DNA from: Omphalotus guepiniiformis
Lineage: Eukaryota > Basidiomycota > Agaricomycetes > Agaricales > Omphalotaceae
Direction of reading: 5' to 3'
Length of the DNA stretch: 64,000 nt
NCBI GenBank assembly: GCA_028554645.1
Contig: JAQOOI010000057.1
Span: forward strand, 124,001-188,000
Shown: positions 24,784 to 34,661 of the stretch, one piece after another
Layout: each line of letters starts with the position of its first letter
Position numbering within the stretch: the stretch's first letter is position 1
Notes under the pieces: model-generated
What the model was told of the DNA's origin: nothing
What the model saw: the letters and a program-made list of their open reading frames with translations, nothing else
The model's database searches: none
Program-made: the position numbers and the translations under genes

Positions 24784-24850
24784 CCTAGCCTGCAAACCTC
24801 TAAGTTCCCCCCAACCCCGCACTCCTCAACCCCGTAAGCTCAACACAAAA

Positions 24851-26333
24851 ATGCCAGCAACTCGAGCCAACACCCCCACGTTCGAAACTGAATACCCCCT
24901 TCCGGCACCATTCGGACGTTCGGAACCTGAACCCCGCGTAAAGCCTGCATTGCCTCGAAGGAAGACACCGGAGAATGCGGAGGAGTTTGATAGAATAAAA
25001 TTGGCGATTGCCATGGGTAAATTTTTTCTGTCCGCGGATGTCCGATACTCAATGTCCTTTTTAGTTGAACAGGAGGAGGATAGGGAGTGGGCCGAATACG
25101 ACAAGGCAAAGAATGAGTGGACAGAGGAAGTCCGGAGGATTCAGGAGTGGCGTCAGGAGGCGCAAGAGAAGTGGAGGGCGGAGGAGCGAGAACGAAGGAG
25201 GAGAGAAGTTGAGGAAGCACAGAGAATTTTGGATGAGGAGAAACGGAGGGCCGAGGAGGAGAGTGAGGCGGAGGAGGAGAGGAAAGCCAGGAGGGCTATT
25301 GAGAAGGCCGAGGAAGCAAGGAGAAGGAAGGAGAAGAGGGACGGAAAGAGGAAAGCGCAAGAGGAACCGGAGGCCGGTGGGTCTCCTAAGAGAAAGAGAA
25401 AAAATGTGGTATCAGCGGTACGTGAACAAACATGAGTATTGGACTAGATTTATAACAAAATTTTAGTCTATTGTAATTTCAGATGGAGAAGAAGAAGAAG
25501 AGACCGGAGGTCCGAGCTCCCGACCCGCATGCCTGCAGTGTCGGGCACGACACTATCAATGTTCCGGGCGACCTCGGAACACAAAATCTACTTCCTGCGA
25601 CGAATGCAGGAAGCAAAAATCAAGATGCTCGTTTTCGGAGCGAGTCGGCGCTCCGAGCACCACCACCACTTCCCTATCTCCGGCTTCCCTCGAGCTGCTC
25701 ATGCAGCAAAATGAAGAAATACTATCCCGGTTAGCTAGGTTAGAGAAGAAGGTCGAGGGACGAGCAGGAGAGCCTCGGGACTCCGCGGAGCTCTCCGACT
25801 TGGACTTGGTGAACCGGCGGATCGATGACGTTGACGCCGCCGTCTACTCAACTAGAGAAGAGGTCTCTAGTTGGGGTGTATTCTTGGCGGAACGGACCCG
25901 CGACTGGGCCCTTGCCTTGGGAATGGCAATGGGTGCCACGACTCCTGTTCAGGGGTCCTATATCATGAACCAGGCGATAATCAACGCCTCGATCCGGCTC
26001 GCCGAAATGGGCCGGGAATTACACTTTGCTTGGGAGCGCGACCAAGCAGAGCGATCGGATGCCCGTCCGGAGGTGCGAGAGCCGACGTTGCCTAGTGTCA
26101 TGAACAGTAGGATGGTGCAAGGAGTACTGGGCGGAGAGGCCGCTCAGTTGACTGAGTTTTTTGAGCAGGTGGACGAGATCTGTACGGGGCTCCGAGAAGT
26201 ACCAGCAGAGAGGATCAGAGAAGAAGAGGAAACGAATACTCGCTATACCGCGGAGGAGCGAAAGATGTTCGCTGAAAGGCGAAAAGAAATTGAAAGACGA
26301 CGGGAAGAGCGAGGAGGTCCGAGTAGGACATGA
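24851..26333 (+). CDS. Antisense retrotransposon-borne Zn2Cys6-like protein
   Basis: Two exons, 24851-25421 and 25483-26333, separated by a 61-nt GT-AG intron, give 473 residues in one frame. Residues 1-190 contain a charged Glu/Arg-rich coiled coil and a basic cluster (SPKRKRKN). Exon 2 begins with an acidic run, then six cysteines: ACLQCRARHYQC, an 11-residue loop, and CDECRKQKSRC, i.e. C-X2-C-X6-C-X11-C-X2-C-X6-C at residues 207-239. This is the pattern of the fungal binuclear zinc cluster. A Ser/Thr-rich linker and a heptad-like helix (QQNEEILSRLARLEKKV) follow, as in dimerising zinc-cluster regulators, then a helical C-terminal region with no known domain. It lies inside the retrotransposon on the strand opposite Gag/Pol, with its own TATA box. 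DNA binding and control of the element or host genes is inference. Confidence 0.72.
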
Positions 26334-26538
26334 ATAGAGAAGGAGTCGTAGATAGAAAAGAAAAAGAACTTGTATATAATATGTCTTTTGTTTTGTTTTT
26401 CTTGATAGCTTTTGTTTTGTTTTGTATAAAGAAATGTCTGTTTTTTATAACGAGATAAGCGTGATAGAAAGAGAGAGAGCAAAAGGGATAGAGAGAAAGA
26501 AAGAAACACCAAGACCGTCAACGTCCGAGGACGTCCGA

Positions 26539-29500
26539 TCAGATTGTCAACTTCGACAGAGGTCCAGGTTTGTCCGGATATCGGACATGGAACTCCTGGA
26601 TGTAGTCTTCAGCTGTGAGTTCATCAGCTAAGACCCATGAAAATTCTTCATCCGTCCCTTCATAACCAAGCCATTGCACATAGTACAATAGCGGACACTT
26701 TCGGCGTCTCCGGTCCAGCTTGGAATCCAGTATCTGAGCAATCTTGTATTCAACTTCACCGTTGACCTCAACCGGCGGAGGCGGAGGTTGTGAACGGTTA
26801 GGAATGGTGTTGGGAGGTGCTGGTTCGAGTTGAGAGACATGGAATACTGGATGTACGGACCGGAGGTAGTCCGGAAGCTGTAGTGTATAAGCAAGGTTAC
26901 TAGGTCGAGCTAGTATTTTGAATGGACCTAAATATTTCTCGGAAAATTTAGCTGTAGGACGAGTAGAACGAATGTGCTTAGCGTTAAGATATACTTCTGA
27001 GCCAATGGGCAATTCCGGAGCCGAGGACCTCCGCCGGTCAGCTTGTTCCTTGTAACGAGTCTGAGCGAGAGTAATCTCATCGCGTAGAAAAGCATGGAGC
27101 TCATCAAGGTTGACCACAAACTGTCGAGCCCGGTCGGATGCGAGGTCGTATTCCGGATGTATTGAAAGGTTTGGGTGATAACCTTTGTTGGCAAAGAAGG
27201 GTGAAATACCAGTGGAGCTGTTCGGAGCGTTATTGTAGGCAAACTCTGCAATGGCCAAGAGTTCATCCCAGTCATCCTGTTGGTAAGAGCAATAAATTCG
27301 GATGTACTGTTCCAGAGTTTGGTTAGCTCGTTCAGTTTGTCCATCAGCCTCCGGATGATAACCGGAGGTGTAATGAAGCTCCATCTGCAACGCTTTACCT
27401 AAAGCCCTAAAAAACTGCGAGACAAACTCGGAGCCCCGGTCGGAGGTGACATGCCGAGGAACACCGTGTTTGGAGAATACGTGAAGGACGAAAAGTTGAG
27501 CTAGCTGTTCGGAGGTTATGGTGTCAAAAGTAGGAATAAAAATGGCTTGCTTAGATGCCCTGTCTACCACGACTAGAATGGCTGTAAAGCCATGAGAGTT
27601 CGGAAGTTGTTCAATGAAGTCCATGGATATGGAATCCCAAGGACGTTCCGGAACTGGGAGAGGTTGCAGAAGACCATAAGGACGGTGTCTACGGCTCTTG
27701 TTGCGACCGCAAACAGTGCAGGATTGCACGTAGGACCGGACGAACTCTCGGATCCGAGGCCAGGTATACTGTCTTCGGATGACCTCGAGTGTCCGGTTCT
27801 GCCCAAAGTGTCCTGAAAGTGGGTGGTCATGGAAATATCGAAGTACCTGAAGCCGCAGGTCACCCGAGTCTGGAACATAGATGCGACCGTCGAGCCGGAG
27901 TTGTCCGGAGTTGTCTAAAGTCCAACGTTTGTTAGCATCATCATTGGCAAGTGACATACCTGCCTTGGACTCCGAGTCTGAAGCTAGTGATTCCCGGATC
28001 GACTGATGTAGTTTGTCGAGATCCATAATGATACTAGCGCGAAGGACCGGACCTTCTAGGAAAGTTGCTCGAAGTGAAGTCGATAGTTGTTCTTGGGTGA
28101 AAATCGGTTTCAGATTCTGTGGATTGACCGTAGCGTAAGTACTATCTCCCTCTTTTGGGTAGACGTCCCAACGTCGAGTCAGAGCGTCAGGTTTTGCTCC
28201 GAGGCGCCCCGGTCGGAACCGGATTACCATATTAAAGTGAGACAAGTATTCACTCCATCTAACCTGTCGGCGCGTCAAGACCTTGGTAGTACTGAAGTAC
28301 TCCAAGTTCTTATGATCTGTGACCACGTCGACCGGCGTTGCGGAGCCCTCCAAGTAATGCCGCCAGTGTTGGAAAGATTCAAAGATGGCGAGGAGCTCCT
28401 TGTCGTGGGTGTCGTAGTTGAGCTCGGCGGCATGAAGGGTCCGAGACAGGAATGCGACTGGATGGATTTCTCCATCGTCCATACGAAGTGAAAGAATTGC
28501 CGCTATAGCGTAGTCCGAGGCGTCCGTTTCCAGGACTATCTGTCGGTCAGGTTCCCAGTGAGTTAAAACAGGAGCAGAAAGAAAAGCAGATTTAAGTGAA
28601 TCAAAAGAATGTTGACACTCCTTGGACCATTTCCAAGGAATACCTTTGCGAGTAAGACGAGTTAGTGGAACCACGATACCAGAATAATTGAAAATGAAAC
28701 GGCGGTAGAAATTGCAGAAACCAAGGAAGGACTGAATGTCTTTGATGCGTCCCGGTCGAGGAAGGGGCCAATCAACGATGGCCTTAACCTTCTCCTCGGA
28801 CATCCGAAGACCGTCCGGTGACAGAATGTAACCGAGGTATTCAACAGTTTCGGAGTCGAAGACACATTTGTTGGGATTGCAGAATAAGCCGTGCTTCCGG
28901 AGGCGTCGGAGAACCTCGCGGACATGTTTTCGATGGTCTGCTCGGTTGTCCGAATAGATTAGAACGTCGTCCAGGTAGACAATAACGTAGACATCTAGTA
29001 AGTCGGCAAATATTTCATTTACAAACCGTTGAAAAGCCGCCGGAGCATTGGTTAGTCCCTCGGGAATGACCTTCCATTCGTAAGAGCCGTATCTGGTGCG
29101 GAAAGCAGTTTTCCATTCGTCTCCCTCGGCAATCCGGACCAAGTGGTAAGCATGTCGAAGATCAAGCTTGGTATAGATTTTCGCCTTTTTAGGAGCGTCG
29201 AGGAGGTCGGAAATTAATGGTAAAGGATACCGGTCCTTGCGGGTAATCTTGTTCAAGCCACGAAAATCTACACAGAGACGGAGTGAGCCATTCTTTTTAG
29301 GAACAAACAATACCGGCGCTCCATGTTTAGATGAAGAGGTCGTAATGAATCCGTTGGCGAGATGCTTGTCCAAGAAAGCCCTAAGGGCCTCTAGTTCCTT
29401 CGCGGACAGTGGGTAAACACGTCCGAGAGGAGGTTCAGCACCGTCCTCTAAGTTGATTTTAAGGTCGTAAGGGCGGTACGGTGGTAAGACTTCTGAAAGA

Positions 29501-30345
29501 CCTTCATCAAAAACGTCAGCAAAATCGTGATACTCTTCCGGTATTCCGGAGAGATCAACAGGTGAATGGATAGATGCTGCGTTACCAGTAACGGAGGCAA
29601 CCGGACGTCCGTAGATCACAATGGGATCTTGTCCAGCTTCCTTGCAAGCCCGTATGAATGCTGCAGCACCAATAAAAGCAATATCCGGATCCGACGGGTC
29701 CGAAATTCTTGCTCCCATTTGCGTGACGGTTGGATATGAGTAGATGGGTTCAAAGGGAAAGTTCGCCTTCCGAGGACAAGAGGTAGGTGTCGGTGATGCG
29801 TCGATGGACGCGACCTCAACCGGAGTTGAAGATGCAGCCTGCGGAATGGGAGATGGAACTGTTTGATCAGTGTTTCGGAATGAAATAACTCCTGTGACCC
29901 AGTCAACCAACGGGTTGTAGCGGGTGAGAAAGTTGTATCCTAAAACAGCTTTACAAGACGAATCCAAAGAAGTGACAAAAAAGTCAAGAGACAAGGTCTC
30001 CCCGGAAGGAAATTGAACAGGTAAAGTAACAAGCTCTTCAATTAATGAAGAAGCGGTTGAACCATCAAGAAGGCGTAGTCGAACCGGAGGAACTGGAGTT
30101 ACCGGAAGAAAATAATCATGAACAAATTTTGAATCGAGGAAACTATGAGAAGAACCAGAATCAAGTAACGTAGAAAATTTCAAAAATGAAGTAGACTGAT
30201 TTTCGGGCTCCCTAACGAGGCCCTTGAGGCCCGAGGAGCTCCGATCGATACAAAGTGGTAATACAAGTGAATCAGAGTGGTGTAAAAGAGCGGACGCGTT
30301 GAGAGTAACCTCGGAGATGACACGATCGTGGCCAACGCAACCCAA
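26539..30345 (-). CDS. pol: Pol polyprotein of the chromovirus
   Basis: About 1268 residues counted from the TTG at 30345. The frame is open further upstream past the Gag stop and lies -1 relative to Gag. Domains in order: aspartic protease (LLDSGSSHSF, Asp62); reverse transcriptase with VIVYLDDVLIYS (YLDD at 457-460); RNase H (LETDASDYAIAAIL, about 606); integrase with an HHCC zinc finger (H841, H846, C876, C879) and the D,D35E triad at Asp909, Asp969 and Glu1005; and a C-terminal chromodomain (VEYKIAQILDSKL ... YYVQWLGY ... SWVLADEL) at about 1197-1250, which targets such elements to modified histones. No frameshift or stop was seen, so it is probably active. Confidence 0.95.
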   Translation of the reverse strand: MGCVGHDRVISEVTLNASALLHHSDSLVLPLCIDRSSSGLKGLVREPENQSTSFLKFSTLLDSGSSHSFLDSKFVHDYFLPVTPVPPVRLRLLDGSTASSLIEELVTLPVQFPSGETLSLDFFVTSLDSSCKAVLGYNFLTRYNPLVDWVTGVISFRNTDQTVPSPIPQAASSTPVEVASIDASPTPTSCPRKANFPFEPIYSYPTVTQMGARISDPSDPDIAFIGAAAFIRACKEAGQDPIVIYGRPVASVTGNAASIHSPVDLSGIPEEYHDFADVFDEGLSEVLPPYRPYDLKINLEDGAEPPLGRVYPLSAKELEALRAFLDKHLANGFITTSSSKHGAPVLFVPKKNGSLRLCVDFRGLNKITRKDRYPLPLISDLLDAPKKAKIYTKLDLRHAYHLVRIAEGDEWKTAFRTRYGSYEWKVIPEGLTNAPAAFQRFVNEIFADLLDVYVIVYLDDVLIYSDNRADHRKHVREVLRRLRKHGLFCNPNKCVFDSETVEYLGYILSPDGLRMSEEKVKAIVDWPLPRPGRIKDIQSFLGFCNFYRRFIFNYSGIVVPLTRLTRKGIPWKWSKECQHSFDSLKSAFLSAPVLTHWEPDRQIVLETDASDYAIAAILSLRMDDGEIHPVAFLSRTLHAAELNYDTHDKELLAIFESFQHWRHYLEGSATPVDVVTDHKNLEYFSTTKVLTRRQVRWSEYLSHFNMVIRFRPGRLGAKPDALTRRWDVYPKEGDSTYATVNPQNLKPIFTQEQLSTSLRATFLEGPVLRASIIMDLDKLHQSIRESLASDSESKAGMSLANDDANKRWTLDNSGQLRLDGRIYVPDSGDLRLQVLRYFHDHPLSGHFGQNRTLEVIRRQYTWPRIREFVRSYVQSCTVCGRNKSRRHRPYGLLQPLPVPERPWDSISMDFIEQLPNSHGFTAILVVVDRASKQAIFIPTFDTITSEQLAQLFVLHVFSKHGVPRHVTSDRGSEFVSQFFRALGKALQMELHYTSGYHPEADGQTERANQTLEQYIRIYCSYQQDDWDELLAIAEFAYNNAPNSSTGISPFFANKGYHPNLSIHPEYDLASDRARQFVVNLDELHAFLRDEITLAQTRYKEQADRRRSSAPELPIGSEVYLNAKHIRSTRPTAKFSEKYLGPFKILARPSNLAYTLQLPDYLRSVHPVFHVSQLEPAPPNTIPNRSQPPPPPVEVNGEVEYKIAQILDSKLDRRRRKCPLLYYVQWLGYEGTDEEFSWVLADELTAEDYIQEFHVRYPDKPGPLSKLTI

Positions 30346-30374
30346 ATTTCGTGTCGAGGCATCTGGGCTGCGGA

Positions 30375-31997
30375 CTATTTTTCCGACTCCTTTGGAGTCA
30401 GTTTGGGGTCCTCCGAAGTTACCTCCGAAGCTCGTCCACGAGCCTCGTTCAACTTCTTCCGCTTATCACAATTATCCATAGTATGATTACCTCCACAAAA
30501 GAAACATAACTTCAACTTCCGGCGCCTGTCCTTCTCCGCCTGCGTCAACTTCCCATCCTTCCCTAGCCTATCCGCGTATGGTTTTGGCGTGGTCGAAGAG
30601 GAATTTGTCTTGCCGGAGTTAGAACCGGAGCCAGAACCAGAACTAGATCCGGAGTTTCCGGAGTACGAGCGGTTGTTAGAGGAAGAGGAGGGCTTGTTGG
30701 GATTGCCACTCTTCTTCTTCTGCGAGCCAGATTGTGAAGTGGAGGAGCCACTTCCGGAGTTCCCGGAGCCTCCACCAGACGTCCGTTGTTCTCGCTGCTT
30801 TTCAGCAGAGCGAGCCCAGTAACGAGCATTGATCTTGGTGGCCTCTTTCCGGGTCCCCTGATAGGTTTTCGGATACTCGATCCGCATTAGTTCGTCCTTA
30901 ATACGAGATGGCAAACCTTGATAATAGGCCCAACGTAAAGCAGCTTGATCCCAAAGAACCATCGCTGCGTAGGCTCCGAACTTTACATTGTAATTACGGA
31001 TTCGATCCGTATCCCTCATTTTGAGCCCACTGAGGCGTTGCTCAGCCTCCGCTTCCATATCGTACTCTCCGAAATTTTCCATCAGCTCCTGCATGAAGGC
31101 CTGATAATTGACCATCCATGCCGGAGGATCGTCCGGATCCGGGTTCAGAAGCTCTGGCTGGAAATATTCCAGAGCCGATCCAGACAAATAGGAGAGCGCA
31201 AATGTGATCTTTCGATCGTCGGAGGAAAAATATTGAGGCCGATCGGAGTGGTGAAGGGCCAGAGAAATGATGAAATTTCGGAGCTTCCGCGGATCTGATC
31301 CATCGAAAACGTCCGGCTCCTTCAAGCGTGATTTGCTCTCCGGAGCCGCGGATGCCTGAGTGTTAAAAGCCCTAGCCATGTTAGTAAAACCAGCCATGCT
31401 AGTGGTAAGAAACTCCTGCATCATCCGCCTAAAATCTTCATCACCGGTGCCACCGGTACCCCCGGAAGGTCCTCCAGGACCCCCAGGTCCACCCGGTCCA
31501 CCGCCACCATTTCCACCTGGTCCTCCAGGCCCGCCAGGTCCACCCGGACCTCCATGGCCTGGTCCACCACCACCATTACCTTCATCGCCTTCTCCAGGAT
31601 CCCCACCATTACCTCCTATTCCTTCTGGCTGATCACCAGCCTCTCCTTCCGTCGCCGCTGCGATAATGTCATCGTCTTCGTCATTCTGCTCTTCAGGAGC
31701 AGTGTCGGACATGTCTTCATGTATCGGTAAAACTCCCGGCATTGTGGAAGTTCGACGAGTCGGAGTTACCGGAGGATTTCGAAAACCAGGCAAATGACCT
31801 GGTGAAAATAATGTTGATAAAACCGGAGGTTGTTGAGAAAGGCGTGAGCCTCGGCTTGGTGAGACGAATTCGCTTGCGCGAACTGAGTAAAGACCGGATC
31901 TCCGCCGCTCACGAAGAGCATTGGGATCGCGACCTTGGTAAAATGGTGCGTGAGACTGTGAAGCCTCAAGTAAGGGGTTTGTAGGATGTTGTGACAT
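30375..31997 (-). CDS. gag: Gag of the chromovirus
   Basis: 540 residues from the ATG at 31997. The N-terminal third is basic, then acidic, followed by a collagen-like Gly-Pro-Gly-rich stretch encoded at about 31460-31600. The central retrotransposon-gag capsid region includes FDGSDPRKLRNFIISL and YFQPELLNPDP. A Ser/Gly/Asn-rich linker leads to one zinc knuckle, KLCFFCGGNHTMDNC (C-X2-C-X3-H-X4-C, one residue shorter than the usual CCHC loop), at about residues 498-510. The stop TAG (30375-30377) directly follows an A5 run. Pol continues in the -1 frame, so the usual Gag to Gag-Pol switch by -1 slippage is likely, though the heptamer is not a textbook one. Confidence 0.93.
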   Translation of the reverse strand: MSQHPTNPLLEASQSHAPFYQGRDPNALRERRRSGLYSVRASEFVSPSRGSRLSQQPPVLSTLFSPGHLPGFRNPPVTPTRRTSTMPGVLPIHEDMSDTAPEEQNDEDDDIIAAATEGEAGDQPEGIGGNGGDPGEGDEGNGGGGPGHGGPGGPGGPGGPGGNGGGGPGGPGGPGGPSGGTGGTGDEDFRRMMQEFLTTSMAGFTNMARAFNTQASAAPESKSRLKEPDVFDGSDPRKLRNFIISLALHHSDRPQYFSSDDRKITFALSYLSGSALEYFQPELLNPDPDDPPAWMVNYQAFMQELMENFGEYDMEAEAEQRLSGLKMRDTDRIRNYNVKFGAYAAMVLWDQAALRWAYYQGLPSRIKDELMRIEYPKTYQGTRKEATKINARYWARSAEKQREQRTSGGGSGNSGSGSSTSQSGSQKKKSGNPNKPSSSSNNRSYSGNSGSSSGSGSGSNSGKTNSSSTTPKPYADRLGKDGKLTQAEKDRRRKLKLCFFCGGNHTMDNCDKRKKLNEARGRASEVTSEDPKLTPKESEK

Positions 31998-32019
31998 GAT
32001 CAATAGCAGCACAGAGAAG

Positions 32020-32029
32020 AGTTTTAAAT
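32020..32029 (-). other. Self-priming primer-binding site
   Basis: Minus-strand ATTTAAAACT begins two bases after the LTR end. It is the exact reverse complement of AGTTTTAAAT in the LTR (32275-32284, and 24373-24382 in the other LTR), about 34 bases downstream of the LTR TATA box. I see no TGG-type tRNA PBS. This arrangement matches the Tf1/sushi self-priming mechanism, in which the mRNA 5' end folds back onto the PBS. Confidence 0.7.
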
Positions 32030-32031
32030 AC

Positions 32032-32571
32032 TGTTAAGTACGTGCGGACTAGAGACGGTAAGAGTGCGAGGACCTCCGAGGAGGTCCGAGAGAAGGAGTT
32101 CGAAAGGAACAAGACAAGATAAACCAGGAGCTCCGAATTGCTCCGGCAACAAGACTTCACCCGGTAGGCAGTATTATTTCGATACTGCCCTCCGTGCTGC
32201 ACCCGGATTGGAAGTCCGAGGAGAGATGAGAGTTCAGACGAGAAATTCAAGATAGTAGTCCGGAGACTAATTTGATTTAAAACTAAAGTATATACAGTAT
32301 AAGCGTGAAGTATTTATATGAGTATTCTACCGGAGATACTCGGAGTAATAAAACAATAGTGTGAGAAGAATGAAACTAAAGAACAATAAGAACATGGAAC
32401 GTCGGTGACGTTCGGATGTCCGGAGTGGAAAATAATAATAAAAGCGAATAGGAAAGCGTGAATTTGTAAAGTGAACCATATGGAAAGATTGAATAGATGT
32501 CAGGAAGAAGAAATCAAAGAAGTTCTAGAAACCGGAGGTCTGACCCGGAGTTCCGGCGCATAGCCGTAACA
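32032..32571 (-). repeat. LTR (5' LTR in element orientation)
   Basis: 540 bp with TG...CA termini and a short inverted end (TGTTA/TAACA). It drives leftward transcription: TATAAA on the minus strand at 32313-32318, with a predicted start near 32284. The flanking GGATA duplication is intact. Confidence 0.95.
32313..32318 (-). promoter_or_regulatory. LTR TATA box
   Basis: TATAAA on the minus strand, about 34 bases upstream of the AGTTTTAAAT string that pairs with the primer-binding site. This supports the string being the 5' end of the genomic transcript. Confidence 0.65.
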
Positions 32572-34250
32572 GGATATCTCTACTGAGTCAACACACACCA
32601 TACATTCAACTTCTTTATGGAATCTGATACTGTTACCAGTTACTAAAGATGATAACAATGATGAATAGAAGATATCTAGAAATGGATACACTATTTTAAT
32701 GTGAACTCAGATAAGAGTGACATTCTCAATTGAAGCAATTTTGTTGCTGTAATACAAGCTGTAAATCACTGAGATATCATTATATGTATATCAGCTCTTG
32801 AGAATTTTCTCCTCCATTGCACAACTTTTACACACTAATTTATGTATGGTTATTCATAGCCCTTTTGATCATGATGTAGCTTCCATACCTAGAACATAGC
32901 ATATTAGTATCTCTGTATCTATGGATATGTGTTTTTCCCTTGTACTGTATGGCACTCTATTACAATATCAGACAGTTGTGTGACAACAGACATCTTGATT
33001 GGTATATTCATGCTACTATTTATCACTACTAAGTTTGACACATAACATAATATCAGCCTTGACTGACACTTTGAACATTACACCATGAATACTTATGGCA
33101 TTGAGTATCAAGGTATCACCAGAATATACAAACGGAACCCTATACAATCTGTGATGCTATTCCATCATTCTGGGTTCAAATTTCCATAGAATGCTGACAC
33201 TGCCATAATCATACAATACACTAGGTGGCAACTTTCCATCCCACACATGCAGTAAACACCATAATAATGGAAATGTAATCTATAAAAAGCTTGCATGCTA
33301 TCTTCAAAAAGGAATTTCTTAATATTTGTACCTCTAACCTGGGCTGCTAAACAACTTAGATTCAGGGCTCTCAAGTGCTATATAAGCCAAGAACCAAGCC
33401 TGGGCACACAAATCTCCTAATAAAATAAATGAAGCAGAATCTCAAAACCTCTTCAGGTACTAGTACACATCTATATCTCAAAGGCACATGCAGACTATCA
33501 GGATCTTTCTTATCATTGAATCATCACAGGAATTTATTTTACACATATATACAGTAGAATGCAGAAAAAATGCCTTTGAACTTGTACTTACAGGTTATTG
33601 ATAGATACCCTAAGGTCAGTTCTGATCAGGTCTGGATCCATAAAGTGAAGTAACACCTGGTTCAGGGTGGTAGTGGGCTTCTTTTGTGAACCAAATCCAG
33701 GTGCCCTAGGAAGTCTAGAGTGCCCAGTTTCATTTGACCTAAGGCAATTTCTGGTCTAGCATACTTTTTCTGATACAACTATTTTTACCTCCTTCTTCCC
33801 CACATTATCAATCTGCACCTTGATATACAGGTTGACATCTGTTGTAGGTTTTATGTGCTTAGGCTGTAACTCTCATGGCCTTCCTTATTGGCTTGATAAG
33901 TTTGGAAGATATGCCATAGATGATGTAGCTTGTTCCATTGTGCTCTCACATGTATATTACTCAGTTTACTTGAATTCTCTCAACTGTCTAATAATTGAGA
34001 CATAAACTCTGAGCTTCACAACCCTGAGATATAGAATGAAAAACCAGCACCGTCACTATCAGAACCTGATATGGAAGATATACTGAAAGGTTGTCTCAAT
34101 GTTGCTGGGAAATGTCCCATAGTTAGATATGTTCTCTCTCAGAGTTCTTATTCAAGTTTCCTTTTTGCTGTGTCTTAGTATGATTTATGATAATGTTGAT
34201 ATTCGTAGACATCGAGGTACATTCTGTAGGTTTCAAAATATCTTGCAATA
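32572..34250. repeat. CpG-depleted intergenic block, right part
   Basis: This continues the AT-rich, CpG-poor texture of 22.9-24.1 kb after the retrotransposon. I see only about four CG dinucleotides in about 1.65 kb. No gene or motif was recognised. Normal CpG content returns between 34.2 and 34.4 kb. Confidence 0.65.
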
Positions 34251-34661
34251 TATGTGGGCCCAAGGCCATCTGATTTATGATTAACACAATGCCATCAGGT
34301 ACAGAGCACAACCGGCTCGGGTCTACAAGGAAGAACGTGTCGTTTTGAAAAATTTTCGCAATGATTGAGGGTCGAATGTAATACATTTGGTCAGAGAGAC
34401 TTATCGAGGTTCACCACTGCGATTTTGGTGAGTACCAAGTACTGACCCGGGAGTACTTAGTACTGGCATTCCAAACTTGACACGAAACTAAAAAAATAGT
34501 CAGACTGTTCATCGAATGTTTAACTCATTCAATAACGATATGTCAATAACAATTACAGTACCAATCCGGATTTCTAACGTTCAAAAATACATTCATTCTT
34601 TCAATATCACCACCCATGCCCCCTCACCGCACCCGCATCGCACCCTTTACTCCAAACCCAA
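34251..34661. other. Intergenic, 3' flank of the next gene
   Basis: A transition from CpG-poor to normal DNA. A GTACTTAGTACT-like short palindromic string occurs near 34430-34465. No gene seen. Confidence 0.4.

Larger units (their letters stand above)
24130..32571 (-). mobile_element. Intact Ty3/gypsy chromovirus LTR retrotransposon
   Basis: An 8442-bp element, transcribed right to left, with 540-bp LTRs at both ends (24130-24669 and 32032-32571). The LTRs have TG...CA ends and differ at two positions in my reading. A perfect 5-bp target duplication GGATA flanks it (24125-24129 and 32572-32576). It encodes Gag (31997-30375) and Pol (30345-26539) in the order protease, reverse transcriptase, RNase H, integrase, chromodomain, without stops. 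A polypurine tract abuts the downstream LTR. A PBS-like 10-mer lies next to the upstream LTR and matches the transcript start rather than a tRNA. Between Pol and the downstream LTR an antisense spliced gene occupies 24851-26333. All parts look functional, so the insertion is recent. Confidence 0.95.

Noticed and set aside
24767..24850. Upstream Met (24767) as start of the antisense retrotransposon gene
   Set aside because: A TATAAAAG box lies inside this stretch (24776-24783), so transcription should begin after it. The ATG at 24851 is preferred.
30589..31632. Plus-strand Pro- and Glu-rich open frames opposite Gag
   Set aside because: These are reverse-strand shadows of the Gly/Ser-rich Gag region, with no start context, intron or domain.
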